Of a DNA stretch of 64,000 bases, positions 25,384-33,718 are shown one piece after another (the stretch's first letter is position 1; each line of letters begins with the position of its first letter). Position numbers and translations under genes: made by a program. A model generated the notes under the pieces. The model worked only from the letters and a program-made list of their open reading frames with translations. It made no database searches and was not told where the DNA came from. Where the stretch lies: NCBI RefSeq assembly GCF_004339565.1, contig NZ_SMFZ01000002.1, positions 2,356,001 through 2,420,000 of the forward strand, written 5' to 3'. Source of the DNA: Pseudonocardia endophytica. GTDB taxonomy: Bacteria; Actinomycetota; Actinomycetes; Mycobacteriales; Pseudonocardiaceae.

Positions 25384-26211
25384 TCAGCCGCCGGCGGCTG
25401 CGGCCTCCTTGACGGCCGACCCGACCCGAGCCCGCAGCTCCGCATACTCCGGGGAGCCGCGCAGCTCGTCCGGGTCGACCCCGGACCGGGGCAGCGGTAC
25501 GGCCAGGTCCAGCGCGATCCGCCCCGGCCGCGCCGAGAGCACGACGATCCTCGAGCCGAGGAACACCGCCTCGTCGGCGCTGTGCGTGACGAACACGCTG
25601 GTCTGGCCGGTCTCGTGGCTGACCCGGCGCACGTCGTCCTGCAGCCGCTCGCGGGTCAGCGCGTCGAGCGCCCCGAACGGCTCGTCGAGCAGCAGCAGCG
25701 ACCGGTGCGCGGCCAGAGCCCTGGCGATCGCGACGCGCTGCTGCTGGCCGCCGGAGATCTCCCAGATCTTCCGGTCCGCCGTGCCGCCCAGCCCGACCCG
25801 GTCGAGCAGGCCGTCGCGGGCCGTGTCGCGGTCCGCACCGTCCACGTCCGCGTACTTGAGCGCGAGGTCGATGTTGCCGCCGACCGACCGCCACGGGAAC
25901 AGGCGTGGCTGCTGGAACACCACGCCGGCACTCTTCCCCGGCACCGGTGCCGCGCCGGCGACGGTCACCGTGCCCTCCGTCGGGCTCTCGAAGCCGGCGA
26001 CGAGACGCAGCAGCGTGCTCTTGCCGCAGCCGGACGCGCCGACCAGCACGAGGAACTCGCCCGGCGCGACGGTCAGGTCGATCGGTCCGAGCGCCTGCAC
26101 CCGCTCCCTGCGGCCGGGGTAGGAGTGCGTGACGCCGGACACCGCGATCGCCGGCGTGCCGTCCGCCGCGGTCCGCGCGTCCGCGGAGGACACATCAGCC
26201 TTGGAGGACAT
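25384..26211 (-). CDS. ABC transporter ATPase, taurine/sulfonate type
   Basis: A 275-residue ATPase: GASGCGKST (Walker A), FQQPRLFPW (Q-loop), ISGGQQQRVAIARAL (signature), LLLLDEPFGALD (Walker B), VTHSADEA (switch). Grouped with SsuB/TauB. The ATG at 26211 gives a short 25-residue lead-in; it overlaps the end of the binding-protein gene by 17 bases. It is the third gene of a second sulfonate-type transporter operon. Confidence 0.92.
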   Translation of the reverse strand: MSSKADVSSADARTAADGTPAIAVSGVTHSYPGRRERVQALGPIDLTVAPGEFLVLVGASGCGKSTLLRLVAGFESPTEGTVTVAGAAPVPGKSAGVVFQQPRLFPWRSVGGNIDLALKYADVDGADRDTARDGLLDRVGLGGTADRKIWEISGGQQQRVAIARALAAHRSLLLLDEPFGALDALTRERLQDDVRRVSHETGQTSVFVTHSADEAVFLGSRIVVLSARPGRIALDLAVPLPRSGVDPDELRGSPEYAELRARVGSAVKEAAAAGG

Positions 26212-27235
26212 TCGGGAGCCCCTTCGTGTAGATGGCGTCCTGGAACGTGGAGAGCGGCGGAGCCGAGGGGATCTGCTTCTGCTCGGCGAGGAACTGCGCG
26301 GCGCTCTCCAGGTTCTTCGCGAGGTTGCCGGGCTTGCCGTCACTGCCCAGCCACTCCGCGGAGCCGAGCTGCTGGGGCGTCAGGAACACGCCCTGCTTCA
26401 GCTGGTTCGCGGCGTCCTCCGGCGTCGCACCGATCTCCTTCGACACCGCGTCCGCGGCGCCCGCCGGATCGGTGCGGATCGTCTCCAGCCCACGGGCCTG
26501 GACCTTGCGCCAGGTGTCGACGACGTCCGGGTGCTGCTCGGCGAACGAGCGGGACACCACGCCCAGATCGAGGGTGGGCTTGCCGGCCGTGGCCAGCTGG
26601 CGGCTGGCGATCAGCTGGGTGCCGGACTTGCGGAGCTGGTCGAGCGTGGGCAGCCAGGTGTAGACGGCGTCGACGTCGCCGCGTTCCCACGCGGCGAGCG
26701 AGGCCTGCGGCTGCAGGTCGACGAGCTGGACGTCCTTCGCCGTCAGCCCGGCCTGGCTCAGCGCGGCCAGCAGACTGTAGTGCGACGTGGACGCGAACGC
26801 GGTCGCGATCCGCTTGCCGCGCAGCCCCGCGACGTCCTTGACGCCGGTGGCGTTGCGGGCGACGAGTGCCTCGTTGTCGCCGGCGACGTCGAGCACGAAC
26901 GCGACCTGGTAGGGGATGTTCAGCGGCGCGGACAGTCCCCGGGCGACCGGGCTGGAGCCGATCGCTCCGAAGTCGATCTGGTTGGCGACGAATGCGGTGT
27001 TGATGTCCGCGCCGGAGTCGAACTTCGTCCACTGGATGTTGTAGTTCGGCAGCGCGTCCTCGAGCCAGCGGTTGTGCTTGACCACGAGGTCGCCGCTGGG
27101 GAACGACTGGTAGGCGAGCCGGATGGTCGGCTTGTCGGCGTCCTGACCGGCCGGGCCGATCGCGCAGCCGGACAGCAGACCCAGCGCGGCGACGCCCGCG
27201 CCCAGCGCGGCGGCGAGTCTGGATCGGATCCTCAT
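26195..27235 (-). CDS. ABC substrate-binding lipoprotein, TauA/SsuA-like
   Basis: A 346-residue protein with a lipoprotein signal (AALGAGVAALGLLSGC, lipobox LLSGC) and mature motifs IRLAYQSFPSGDLVVKHNRWLED, GADINTAFVANQIDFGAIGSSP and ERGDVDAVYTWLPTLDQLRKSG, typical of taurine-binding proteins. Start overlaps the permease stop by four bases. The likely ligand is taurine or another alkanesulfonate. Confidence 0.92.
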   Translation of the reverse strand: MRIRSRLAAALGAGVAALGLLSGCAIGPAGQDADKPTIRLAYQSFPSGDLVVKHNRWLEDALPNYNIQWTKFDSGADINTAFVANQIDFGAIGSSPVARGLSAPLNIPYQVAFVLDVAGDNEALVARNATGVKDVAGLRGKRIATAFASTSHYSLLAALSQAGLTAKDVQLVDLQPQASLAAWERGDVDAVYTWLPTLDQLRKSGTQLIASRQLATAGKPTLDLGVVSRSFAEQHPDVVDTWRKVQARGLETIRTDPAGAADAVSKEIGATPEDAANQLKQGVFLTPQQLGSAEWLGSDGKPGNLAKNLESAAQFLAEQKQIPSAPPLSTFQDAIYTKGLPNVLQG

Positions 27236-28101
27236 GCTCTTCCCCTCCACGGGACGGTGCGACGTTCGACGGCCCGCAACAGGGCGTCGATGACCAGGCC
27301 GGAGATGCCGATGGCGAAGATGCCGACCAGCACGACGGGCGTGTTGTTGTAGTTGCTGGCGTCCTTGACCATCCCGCCGATACCCGGGATGCCGTTGAAC
27401 AGCTCGGCCGCGACCACGGACGAGTACGCGATGCCGACGGCCAGCCGGATGCCGGTGAACGTCTCGGGCAGAGCGGACGGGACGATCACGTCCCGGACCA
27501 CCTCGGCGCGCGACGCGCCGAGCGCACGTGCCGCCTCGACGAGACCGAGCGGCGCGGCGGCGACGGCGGCCGTGGTCGCGACGGCGGCGGGCGGGAACGC
27601 GGCCAGCGCCAGAAGCGTGATCTTCGGGGCCTCGTCGATGCCCAGCCAGATCACCAGCAGGAAGAAGTAGGCCAGCGGCGGCAGCGCCCGCAGGAACGTC
27701 AACCACGGCTCGAGCACGCGGCGGACCCAGCCGACGGTGCCCATCAGCAGGCCGATCACGACGCCGACCACCACACCGGCGACCACACCGGCCAGGACGC
27801 GCCGCAGCGTCATGTAGAGGTGCTCCCAGAGCAGGAAACCCTGGTAGCCGCGGGTGCCGTCGTGGGTCGTCGACACCTCGAGGAACGCCCGCCACACCGT
27901 GGACGGGTAGGGGACGAACGTCTCGTTCCAGAGCCCGCTGGCCGCGGCGAGCTGCCAGACGACCAGGAACACGAGCAACGAGACCAGCGGCAGGACGGTC
28001 GCGCGGAGATCGAATCGTGGTGCGGGTCCGCGGACACGGCGGTCCGCGGGCGCCGCGGGGGCCGCGTCGTCCGCCTGCGGCGTGTCGGTGGGTGCGGTCA
28101 T
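27232..28101 (-). CDS. ABC transporter permease, taurine type
   Basis: A 289-residue permease with about six hydrophobic segments after a ~45-residue Ala/Pro-rich cytoplasmic N-terminus. The coupling loop reads EAARALGASRAEVVRDVIVPSALPETFTGIRLAVGI, typical of TauC/SsuC. The start is the ATG at 28101. First gene of its operon; a cysteine-type leader ORF lies 148 bases upstream on the same strand. Confidence 0.92.
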   Translation of the reverse strand: MTAPTDTPQADDAAPAAPADRRVRGPAPRFDLRATVLPLVSLLVFLVVWQLAAASGLWNETFVPYPSTVWRAFLEVSTTHDGTRGYQGFLLWEHLYMTLRRVLAGVVAGVVVGVVIGLLMGTVGWVRRVLEPWLTFLRALPPLAYFFLLVIWLGIDEAPKITLLALAAFPPAAVATTAAVAAAPLGLVEAARALGASRAEVVRDVIVPSALPETFTGIRLAVGIAYSSVVAAELFNGIPGIGGMVKDASNYNNTPVVLVGIFAIGISGLVIDALLRAVERRTVPWRGRA

Positions 28102-28171
28102 GGAGAGGCCTCTCGGGAACGCGCGCGGGCGCGCGGAGCAGGGGGCGTCGCCGGGCGACCGCACGCGGACG

Positions 28172-28188
28172 CCCGGGAACGTCCCGGG
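28172..28188. promoter_or_regulatory. Hairpin between leader peptide and taurine-type operon
   Basis: CCCGGGA-ACG-TCCCGGG is a perfect 7-bp stem with a 3-base loop in the untranslated stretch between the leader ORF (28249-28326) and the permease start. It could be part of an attenuator. No U-tract is seen and alternative pairing cannot be tested by eye. Confidence 0.35.
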
Positions 28189-28248
28189 TGAGGTGGGGGA
28201 AGGAGATCCGGCGGGGCGGCGTCGTCGCGGACCCGCCGACGGGGCCGA

Positions 28249-28326
28249 TCAGGCCGCCGGACAGGTGACGGTGGTCAGGCGGCAGAGGTCGACGGTGAGC
28301 CGTCGGACCAGCCTGGTGTGCGTCAC
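28249..28326 (-). CDS. Cysteine-type leader peptide ORF (b)
   Basis: A 25-codon ORF with RRLTVDLCRLTTVTCPAA at the C-terminus: the VDLCR core and a second Cys six residues on, as in the sulfur-linked leader-peptide family. GTG at 28326 has no clear ribosome site, so translation may be leaderless. It precedes the taurine-type ABC operon on the same strand. Cys-codon stalling as a sulfur sensor is the inferred role. Confidence 0.78.
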   Translation of the reverse strand: MTHTRLVRRLTVDLCRLTTVTCPAA

Positions 28327-28486
28327 GAACAGAAGTAGTACGTGATCGCGGCGAAACCGACAAGGCCGGTAGCCCTCCCGCTCCCGGGCCGTGATCGAGG
28401 CCGACGGGCTGCGCGCACTGCTCCCGCCGTCCCGGGAACCGTCGGTCCCTTGATTACGGCCGCGCGACTCGGTTACTGTCGGCGTC

Positions 28487-28558
28487 GTGGCGAATCGACC
28501 GGTGCTCACATCGCGCCTGCACATCGATTTCTGCCGCATCTTTTCCGCAGGTTGTTGA
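28487..28558 (+). CDS. Cysteine-type leader peptide ORF (c)
   Basis: A 23-codon ORF ending in SRLHIDFCRIFSAGC, a close variant of HVDLCR...C. GTG at 28487 lies some 10 bases after a TTACTG box. It precedes the AhpD-like/monooxygenase operon at 28707 and is divergent from leader (b), so the two share a 160-base control region (28327-28486). Confidence 0.75.
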   Translation: MANRPVLTSRLHIDFCRIFSAGC

Positions 28559-28582
28559 TCTTGCGATCCCTGCTCTCCTGAA

Positions 28583-28610
28583 ACGCGCTCTCAGCTGCGG
28601 CTGAGCGCGT
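28583..28610. promoter_or_regulatory. Hairpin following leader peptide (c)
   Basis: Arms ACGCGCTCTCAGC and GCTGAGCGCGT pair over 11 bases with a 2-base bulge and a TGCG loop, 24 bases after the leader stop codon and before the first structural gene. The position fits an attenuator or terminator; no poly-U follows. Confidence 0.4.
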
Positions 28611-28706
28611 CCTCCACGCGTGACCGAACGCTTCTTCCTGTTTCCGTGAAATGGCTGTCGTCTCTGTACGACGACGGTCGATTCCGCCCTGCCGGAAAGG
28701 AATCCG

Positions 28707-29288
28707 ATGACCGCCGAGGTGCTTTCTTCGACGACCATCTCCCGCCTGCGCGTCCCCGAGATCGACGAGCTCCCGGCCGCCCTGCGCGACCAGATCTCGT
28801 CGCTGACCGCGCAGCTGGGCTACACCCCGAACTGGGTCCGCGCGTTCGCGCTCGGCGGCGCCCACGCGGCCCGGTTCAACGCCTACCTGCTCGCGCTGCT
28901 CGACCCGAACGGCGGCCTCCTGCCCTATGTGGACCGGGAGATCCTCGCGACCGTCACGTCCGCCGAGAACGGCTGCAGCTACTGCCGTCTCAACCACGCC
29001 GGGAGTCTCGGTGAAGCGCTGGGCGACAAGAGGATCGGCACCCGCGTCGCGATCGACTACCGCGAGGTCCGTGAGCTCTCCGCCCGGCACCGCACGCTCG
29101 CCGGGTTCGCGAGCAGGCTGGCCCTGCACCCGACCGACGTGACGGACGCCGACATCGAGGGCCTGCGCGAGCTCGGCCTCGACGACGAGCAGATCTACGA
29201 GGCGATCCAGGTCGTGGCCGCGTTCGTCGCGGCCAACCGCTTCTCGATCGTCCTGCAGGTCACACCGGACGACCAGTTCTTCGGCTGA
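28707..29288 (+). CDS. AhpD-like (CMD-domain) protein 1
   Basis: A 193-residue protein of the carboxymuconolactone-decarboxylase/AhpD-like fold. The redox motif NGCSYCRLNHA (CxxC plus His) is at about residues 91-101, and the following helices are typical (GLDDEQIYEAIQVVAAFVAANRFSIVL). It likely acts as a thiol-dependent peroxidase or reductase. It is the first gene after leader (c) and has a paralogue directly downstream. Confidence 0.85.
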   Translation: MTAEVLSSTTISRLRVPEIDELPAALRDQISSLTAQLGYTPNWVRAFALGGAHAARFNAYLLALLDPNGGLLPYVDREILATVTSAENGCSYCRLNHAGSLGEALGDKRIGTRVAIDYREVRELSARHRTLAGFASRLALHPTDVTDADIEGLRELGLDDEQIYEAIQVVAAFVAANRFSIVLQVTPDDQFFG

Positions 29289-29314
29289 GCAACCCCCCAT
29301 ACCAGGAGACGATC

Positions 29315-29926
29315 ATGACGACACTCGAGACGAAGCCCGGCGCTCGCATCTCCCGCCTGCGCGTCCCCGCCCGCGAGGAGCTGTCCCCGGCGATCGCGAC
29401 CTTCTTCGACCGGACCGAGGCCGCCGAGGGGCACGTCCCGAACTGGCTGTCCGCGTTCGCTCTCGGCGGCGCGGGCTTCACCCGCCTCAACGACTACCTG
29501 TTCCCGCTGCTGCTGGGCTCGCCGGACAGCAAGGCCCAGCTCACGCTGCGCGAGCGGGAGATCCTCGCGACCGTCGTCTCGGTCGCGAACCGGTGCAGCT
29601 ACTGCCACGCCCTGCACGTCGACGGTCTCGGAAAGGTGCTCGGCGACCACCGCCTCGCCCACCGGATCGGCCTCGACCACCGCGAGGTCGAGGAGCTCTC
29701 CGACCGGGAGCGGCTGCTCGCCGATCTGGCGGTCACGATCACGCACACGCCCGGTGAGGTCTCCGACGCCCGGATCGACGAACTGCGCGCCGCCGGACTG
29801 TCGGACGAGGACGTCTACGAGGCCGTGCAGATCATCTCGATCATCAACGCCACCAACCGGATCGCGATCGCGCTCGGGGTCCTCCCGGACGCCGAGCTGT
29901 TCGGTGCACCGTCCACGAACGACTGA
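29315..29926 (+). CDS. AhpD-like (CMD-domain) protein 2
   Basis: A 203-residue paralogue of the preceding protein (ISRLRVPAREELSPAIATFF; NRCSYCHALHVDGL; GLSDEDVYEAVQIISIINATNRIAIAL). The CxxC and His are conserved. Both start with the same ISRLRVP segment, so the pair arose by tandem duplication. In related sulfur operons these proteins accompany flavin monooxygenases; a protective or reductive role is likely. Confidence 0.85.
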   Translation: MTTLETKPGARISRLRVPAREELSPAIATFFDRTEAAEGHVPNWLSAFALGGAGFTRLNDYLFPLLLGSPDSKAQLTLREREILATVVSVANRCSYCHALHVDGLGKVLGDHRLAHRIGLDHREVEELSDRERLLADLAVTITHTPGEVSDARIDELRAAGLSDEDVYEAVQIISIINATNRIAIALGVLPDAELFGAPSTND

Positions 29927-29936
29927 GCAGGATCCG

Positions 29937-31115
29937 ATGACACTCACGACCGGGCCGGACACGGCCACCCGTCGTACCCCGCTGGACGACGCGCTGCTGG
30001 CGGCCGTCCACACACGCGCCCCGCACTACGACCGCGAGAACCTGTTCTTCACCGAGGACCTCGACGCGCTGCGCGAGGCCGGGCACCTGCGCGGGCCGGT
30101 GCCCGAGGAACTCGGCGGGCTCGGCCTCACGCTCGACGAGACCGCCCACGTCCAGCGCACGCTCGCGTACTGGGCACCCTCGACGGCGCTGGCCACGACG
30201 ATGCACCTCTACTGGGTCGGGAACGCCGCCGACCGGTACCGCTCCGGCGACCACCGCCAGGAGTGGCTGCTGCGGGAGGCCGCGGCGGGCAAGGTGATCG
30301 CGGCCGGGCACGGCGAGCCGGGCAACGACACCGCGATCGACGACTCCACCACGGCCGCCGTCCCGGTCGATGGCGGTTACCGGATCACCGGGCACAAGAT
30401 CTTCACCTCGCTCGCCCCGGCCTGGGACTGGATCGGCATCCACGCCCGCGACGACTCCGACCCGGACCACCCGCGGCTCGTGCACGGCTTCCTGGCCCGG
30501 TCCGACGAGGGCATCGAGACCGTCGAGACCTGGGACACGCTGGGTGTGCGCGCCACGGCGAGCCACGACACCGTGCTGCGCGACGTGTTCCTCCCGGCCG
30601 AGCGGGTGATCGAGGTCCAGGACCTCGGCACGCCGCCGTCGCCCGCCGTGGCCGGGATCTTCGCCTGGGTGCTGCCGCTGCTGGGCAACGTCTACTACGG
30701 CATCGCGCGCCGCGCGGTGGACGTCGCGCTGGAGACGGCGGGGAAGCGCACGGCGGTGAGCCGCGGAGGCGCGCCGGTCGCGGAGAAGCCGTTCGTCCAG
30801 TACCACGCCGCCGAGGCGGAGCTGCTGCTCGAGGGCGTCGTCGCGCAGCTGGACACGCTCACCCGCGAGCTCACCGACGGCGTCGACCACGGCGACCGCC
30901 TGCTGGTGAAGCTGTTCGCGGCCAAGGAGAACGGAACCCGGGCGGCGCAGAAGGCCGTCGACCTCGCGCTGGAGATCGGCGGCGCGGGGTCGATCGCCAA
31001 GCGCAGCGAGCTGGAGCGGCTCTACCGCGACGTCCGGGCCGGCACGTTCCACCCGCCGAACTCCGACTTCGTCCGCGACGTGATCGGCAGGACCGTGCTG
31101 GGCCTGTTCCCGTGA
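29937..31115 (+). CDS. Acyl-CoA-dehydrogenase-family protein (sulfur-operon type)
   Basis: A 392-residue acyl-CoA-dehydrogenase-fold enzyme: VPEELGGLGLTLDETAHVQRTL, GHGEPGNDTAI, ITGHKIFTSLAPAWDWIGIHAR, and an unusual C-terminal half (EIGGAGSIAKRSELERLYRDVRAGTFHPPNSD) in place of the classic QxhGGxGyt. This matches the SfnC/DszC-like branch used for organosulfur oxidation or unknown acyl substrates. ATG 29937 has GGAT upstream. The stop overlaps the SDR start. Confidence 0.8.
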   Translation: MTLTTGPDTATRRTPLDDALLAAVHTRAPHYDRENLFFTEDLDALREAGHLRGPVPEELGGLGLTLDETAHVQRTLAYWAPSTALATTMHLYWVGNAADRYRSGDHRQEWLLREAAAGKVIAAGHGEPGNDTAIDDSTTAAVPVDGGYRITGHKIFTSLAPAWDWIGIHARDDSDPDHPRLVHGFLARSDEGIETVETWDTLGVRATASHDTVLRDVFLPAERVIEVQDLGTPPSPAVAGIFAWVLPLLGNVYYGIARRAVDVALETAGKRTAVSRGGAPVAEKPFVQYHAAEAELLLEGVVAQLDTLTRELTDGVDHGDRLLVKLFAAKENGTRAAQKAVDLALEIGGAGSIAKRSELERLYRDVRAGTFHPPNSDFVRDVIGRTVLGLFP

Positions 31116-31864
31116 GCGTGTTCGCCGACGACGCGCTGGCCGCACGCATCGTGCTCGTCTCCGGCGCCGCGCGGGGGATGGGTGCCGAGCACGCCGCGGC
31201 CGTCGTCGCGGCGGGCGGCCGGGTCGTCGTCGGCGACGTCGACGGCGAGGGGGTGCGTGCCGTCGCCAAGGAGCTCGGTACGTCCGCGCTCGCGGTCGAC
31301 CTCGACGTGACCGAACCGGACGACTGGTCCGCCGCCGTCCGGGCCGGTGAGGAGGCGTTCGGGCCGTTCACCGGTCTGGTCACGAACGCCGGGATCTTCG
31401 GCGACGGCGGCACGGCGGACGTCGGGCTGGAGGCGTTCCGGCAGGTGCACCGCGTGAACGTCGAGGGCACGTTGCTCGGCATCCAGGCCGTCACGCCGAG
31501 CCTGGTGGCGGCAGGCGGCGGGAGCATCGTGACGATCTCGTCGGTCGCCGGCCTGATCGGGATCGGAGACCATGCGGCGTACGTGAGCAGCAAGTTCGCC
31601 GTCCGCGGGCTGACGAAGGCGGCCGCGCTGGACCTCGGCCCGCACGGCATCCGGGTCAACTCCGTCCACCCCGGACGGATCTCGACGTCGTTCATCGAGG
31701 GGCTGGGCTCCCCGGTGCTGCCGAACCAGATCGTGCGCGAACCAGGTCTGCCGCACGACGTGAGCGAGCTCGTCGTGTTCCTGCTGAGCCCGGCGTCGCG
31801 GTTCTCCACCGGATCCGAGTTCGTCGTCGACGGCGGACGCTACGTGGGGGAGTACCGCCCGTGA
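31112..31864 (+). CDS. Short-chain dehydrogenase/reductase
   Basis: A 250-residue classical SDR: VSGAARGMGAEHA, NAGIFGDGG, ISSVAG, YVSSK, and NSVHPGRI. GTG 31112 overlaps the previous stop (GTGA). It is inside the leader (c) operon, so it may act on alcohol or aldehyde products released from organosulfur substrates. No cofactor preference can be read with confidence. Confidence 0.88.
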   Translation: MSVFADDALAARIVLVSGAARGMGAEHAAAVVAAGGRVVVGDVDGEGVRAVAKELGTSALAVDLDVTEPDDWSAAVRAGEEAFGPFTGLVTNAGIFGDGGTADVGLEAFRQVHRVNVEGTLLGIQAVTPSLVAAGGGSIVTISSVAGLIGIGDHAAYVSSKFAVRGLTKAAALDLGPHGIRVNSVHPGRISTSFIEGLGSPVLPNQIVREPGLPHDVSELVVFLLSPASRFSTGSEFVVDGGRYVGEYRP

Positions 31865-32337
31865 GCGAGTTCGACGAGCTGGCCGAGCGCGTCGCGGGCC
31901 TCGAATGCGGCGGCGCGGACACGCACGTGCTCGACGCGCGTCCGGACCCGTTCGTCGTCGCAGCGGCGCTCGCGATGCGCACCACGCGGATCCGGCTCGT
32001 GGTGCCGGTGGACACGGCCGACGTGCACCCGTACACGGTGGCGCGCAGGCTCGCCGCCCTGGACAAGATCAGCGACGGCCGGGTGTCGTGGGCGCCGCAC
32101 GACACCGATCCGCGCCGGCGGGCCGAGTCGGTCCGGATCGTCCGCGCGCTGCTCGGGTCGTGGCAGCCGGGCGCGGTCGTGAACGACACGGCGGCCGGTG
32201 TGCACGTGGATACCAGCCGGGTGCTGCCGGTCCGGATCGCCGGGGCGTTCTGGGCGACGGACTCCGCGCTCGACGTGCCAGCCGGGCCGCAGGGCATCGT
32301 GCCGGTGGTCGACGTGGCGGTCGTGGAGCCGGCGTGA
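31861..32337 (+). CDS. Half-length luciferase-like protein
   Basis: A 158-residue protein with only part of a luciferase-like barrel (DPFVVAAALAMRTTRIRLVVPVDTADVHPYTVARRLAALDKISDGRVSW), whereas full enzymes have 330-450 residues. It overlaps both neighbours by four bases, so it is probably translated and kept. It may pair with the full-length enzyme that follows, or be a decayed copy. Confidence 0.6.
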   Translation: MSEFDELAERVAGLECGGADTHVLDARPDPFVVAAALAMRTTRIRLVVPVDTADVHPYTVARRLAALDKISDGRVSWAPHDTDPRRRAESVRIVRALLGSWQPGAVVNDTAAGVHVDTSRVLPVRIAGAFWATDSALDVPAGPQGIVPVVDVAVVEPA

Positions 32338-33485
32338 CGCTGCGCCTGTTCGCAGAGTTCCACCACAGCGGCGACCACGAGGCGGCGTGGCGGCTGCCGA
32401 CCGCGCAGCCGGAGCGGATCGCCGACGCCGGCTACTACGTGGAGCGCGCCCGGCTCGCCGCACGCGGCGGGTTCGACGCTGTGTTCTTCGCCGACTTCCC
32501 GGGCTTCGATCCCGCTGTGCGCCATCACATCCGCTGGCCGTTCGAGCCGACCGTGCTGCTCGGGGCCGTCGCCGCGGCGGTACCGGACGTCCGGCTCGTC
32601 GCGACGGCGTCGACGGTGTTCTCGACGGCCGACCGTCTCGTCGACACGTTCGCCGCACTGCAGCGCGTCAGCGGTGGGCGGGCCGGATGGAACGTCGTCA
32701 CCGCGGGGTCCCCGACGGCCGCGCGGGCACTCGGGATCGACGCGCTGCCGCCGCACGACGAGCGCTACGACGCCGCCGACGCCGTCGTCGCGGACTTCCG
32801 CGAACGCTGGGACCCCGACGTGCCGAGGCCGCTGCTCGTGCAGGCGGGCGCCTCCGACCGCGGCCGGGAGTTCGCGGCCCGGCACGCCGACGTCGTGTTC
32901 GCCGCGACCCCGACGCTCGCCGACGGGCGGGCGTTCCGCGACGACCTGCACCGCAGAGCCGCGACGTACGGACGTCCCCCGCCGCTGCTGCTGCCCGGGT
33001 TCCTCGTCACCCTCGGGTCCACGGTGGACGAGGCACGTCGGCTGCGCACGCGGCTGGACGATCTGCTCACCGACCCGAACCTGGCGGGCCTGCTGCGCGG
33101 CTTCGGGATCGAGCCTCCTGCGGCCGGACTGGACGCACCGCTGCCCGCGGACCTCGCCGACCCCTCGTTCGGCGGGATCCGCAGCCGCGCACCGGTGCTC
33201 GCGGCGATCGCCGCCCGGCTCGGCCCGTCGACGTCGCTGCGCACGCTCGCCCGGCACGTCGCGGGCAGCCGCGGACACCTCCAGCACGCCGGGACGCCCG
33301 AGGAGATCGCCACGATCATGGGCGAGTGGCACGCCGCGGGCGCCGCCGACGGGTTCGTGGTCAAGTTCTCGCACAACCCCGGCGGCGCAGAGGACTTCGT
33401 CGACGGCGTCGTGCCGGTTCTGCGCCACCGCGGGCTGCTGCGCCCCCGCGACGTCGGGACGCCGGTTCCGACGGCCGGGTGGTGA
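32334..33485 (+). CDS. NtaA/DszA-like flavin-dependent monooxygenase
   Basis: A 383-residue LLM protein of the nitrilotriacetate-monooxygenase/DszA branch: ARGGFDAVFFADFPGF, VATASTVFSTADRLVDTFAALQRVSGGRAGWNVVTAGSPTAARALG and ADGFVVKFSHNPGGAEDFVDGVVPVLRHRGLLR. Family members are usually 430-450 residues, so some loops are shorter. It should use FMNH2 and oxygen to oxidise a sulfone, sulfonate or amine. Last gene of the leader (c) operon. Confidence 0.83.
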   Translation: MTLRLFAEFHHSGDHEAAWRLPTAQPERIADAGYYVERARLAARGGFDAVFFADFPGFDPAVRHHIRWPFEPTVLLGAVAAAVPDVRLVATASTVFSTADRLVDTFAALQRVSGGRAGWNVVTAGSPTAARALGIDALPPHDERYDAADAVVADFRERWDPDVPRPLLVQAGASDRGREFAARHADVVFAATPTLADGRAFRDDLHRRAATYGRPPPLLLPGFLVTLGSTVDEARRLRTRLDDLLTDPNLAGLLRGFGIEPPAAGLDAPLPADLADPSFGGIRSRAPVLAAIAARLGPSTSLRTLARHVAGSRGHLQHAGTPEEIATIMGEWHAAGAADGFVVKFSHNPGGAEDFVDGVVPVLRHRGLLRPRDVGTPVPTAGW

Positions 33486-33588
33486 GGTCGCCGACGGCGG
33501 CCCACCGCCGCCGTTCGGGAGGTCGGCGGAGCCGTCCCGGTCTCCTCGATCACAGCCGTGCGGTCCGGGTTGCCATCGGCACCGGTAG

Positions 33589-33681
33589 ATGCTGGTGTCG
33601 ACACCGATGGGAACGAGTGAGCTGACCCGGCGCCGGTGGGTCGACCTCGGCCGCCTGCGCTCGGCGTGCTGTCCGGCCTGA
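33589..33681 (+). CDS. Cysteine-type leader peptide ORF (d)
   Basis: A 30-codon ORF (ATG 33589; other in-frame starts at 33595 and 33607) ending in RRRWVDLGRLRSACCPA. The VDLxR core is kept, the first Cys is Gly, and two adjacent Cys codons follow, like poly-Cys leaders known to sense cysteine in mycobacteria. It lies 37 bases before the SsuD-like gene. Confidence 0.7.
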   Translation: MLVSTPMGTSELTRRRWVDLGRLRSACCPA

Positions 33682-33718
33682 CGCCGCCACTGCCCACCCT
33701 CGCTCCGAAGGACCCGTC

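Noticed and set aside
28103..28114. GAGAGGCCTCTC palindrome as a repressor site
   Set aside because: Twelve bases, overlaps the permease ribosome site, and no second copy seen near other sulfur operons.
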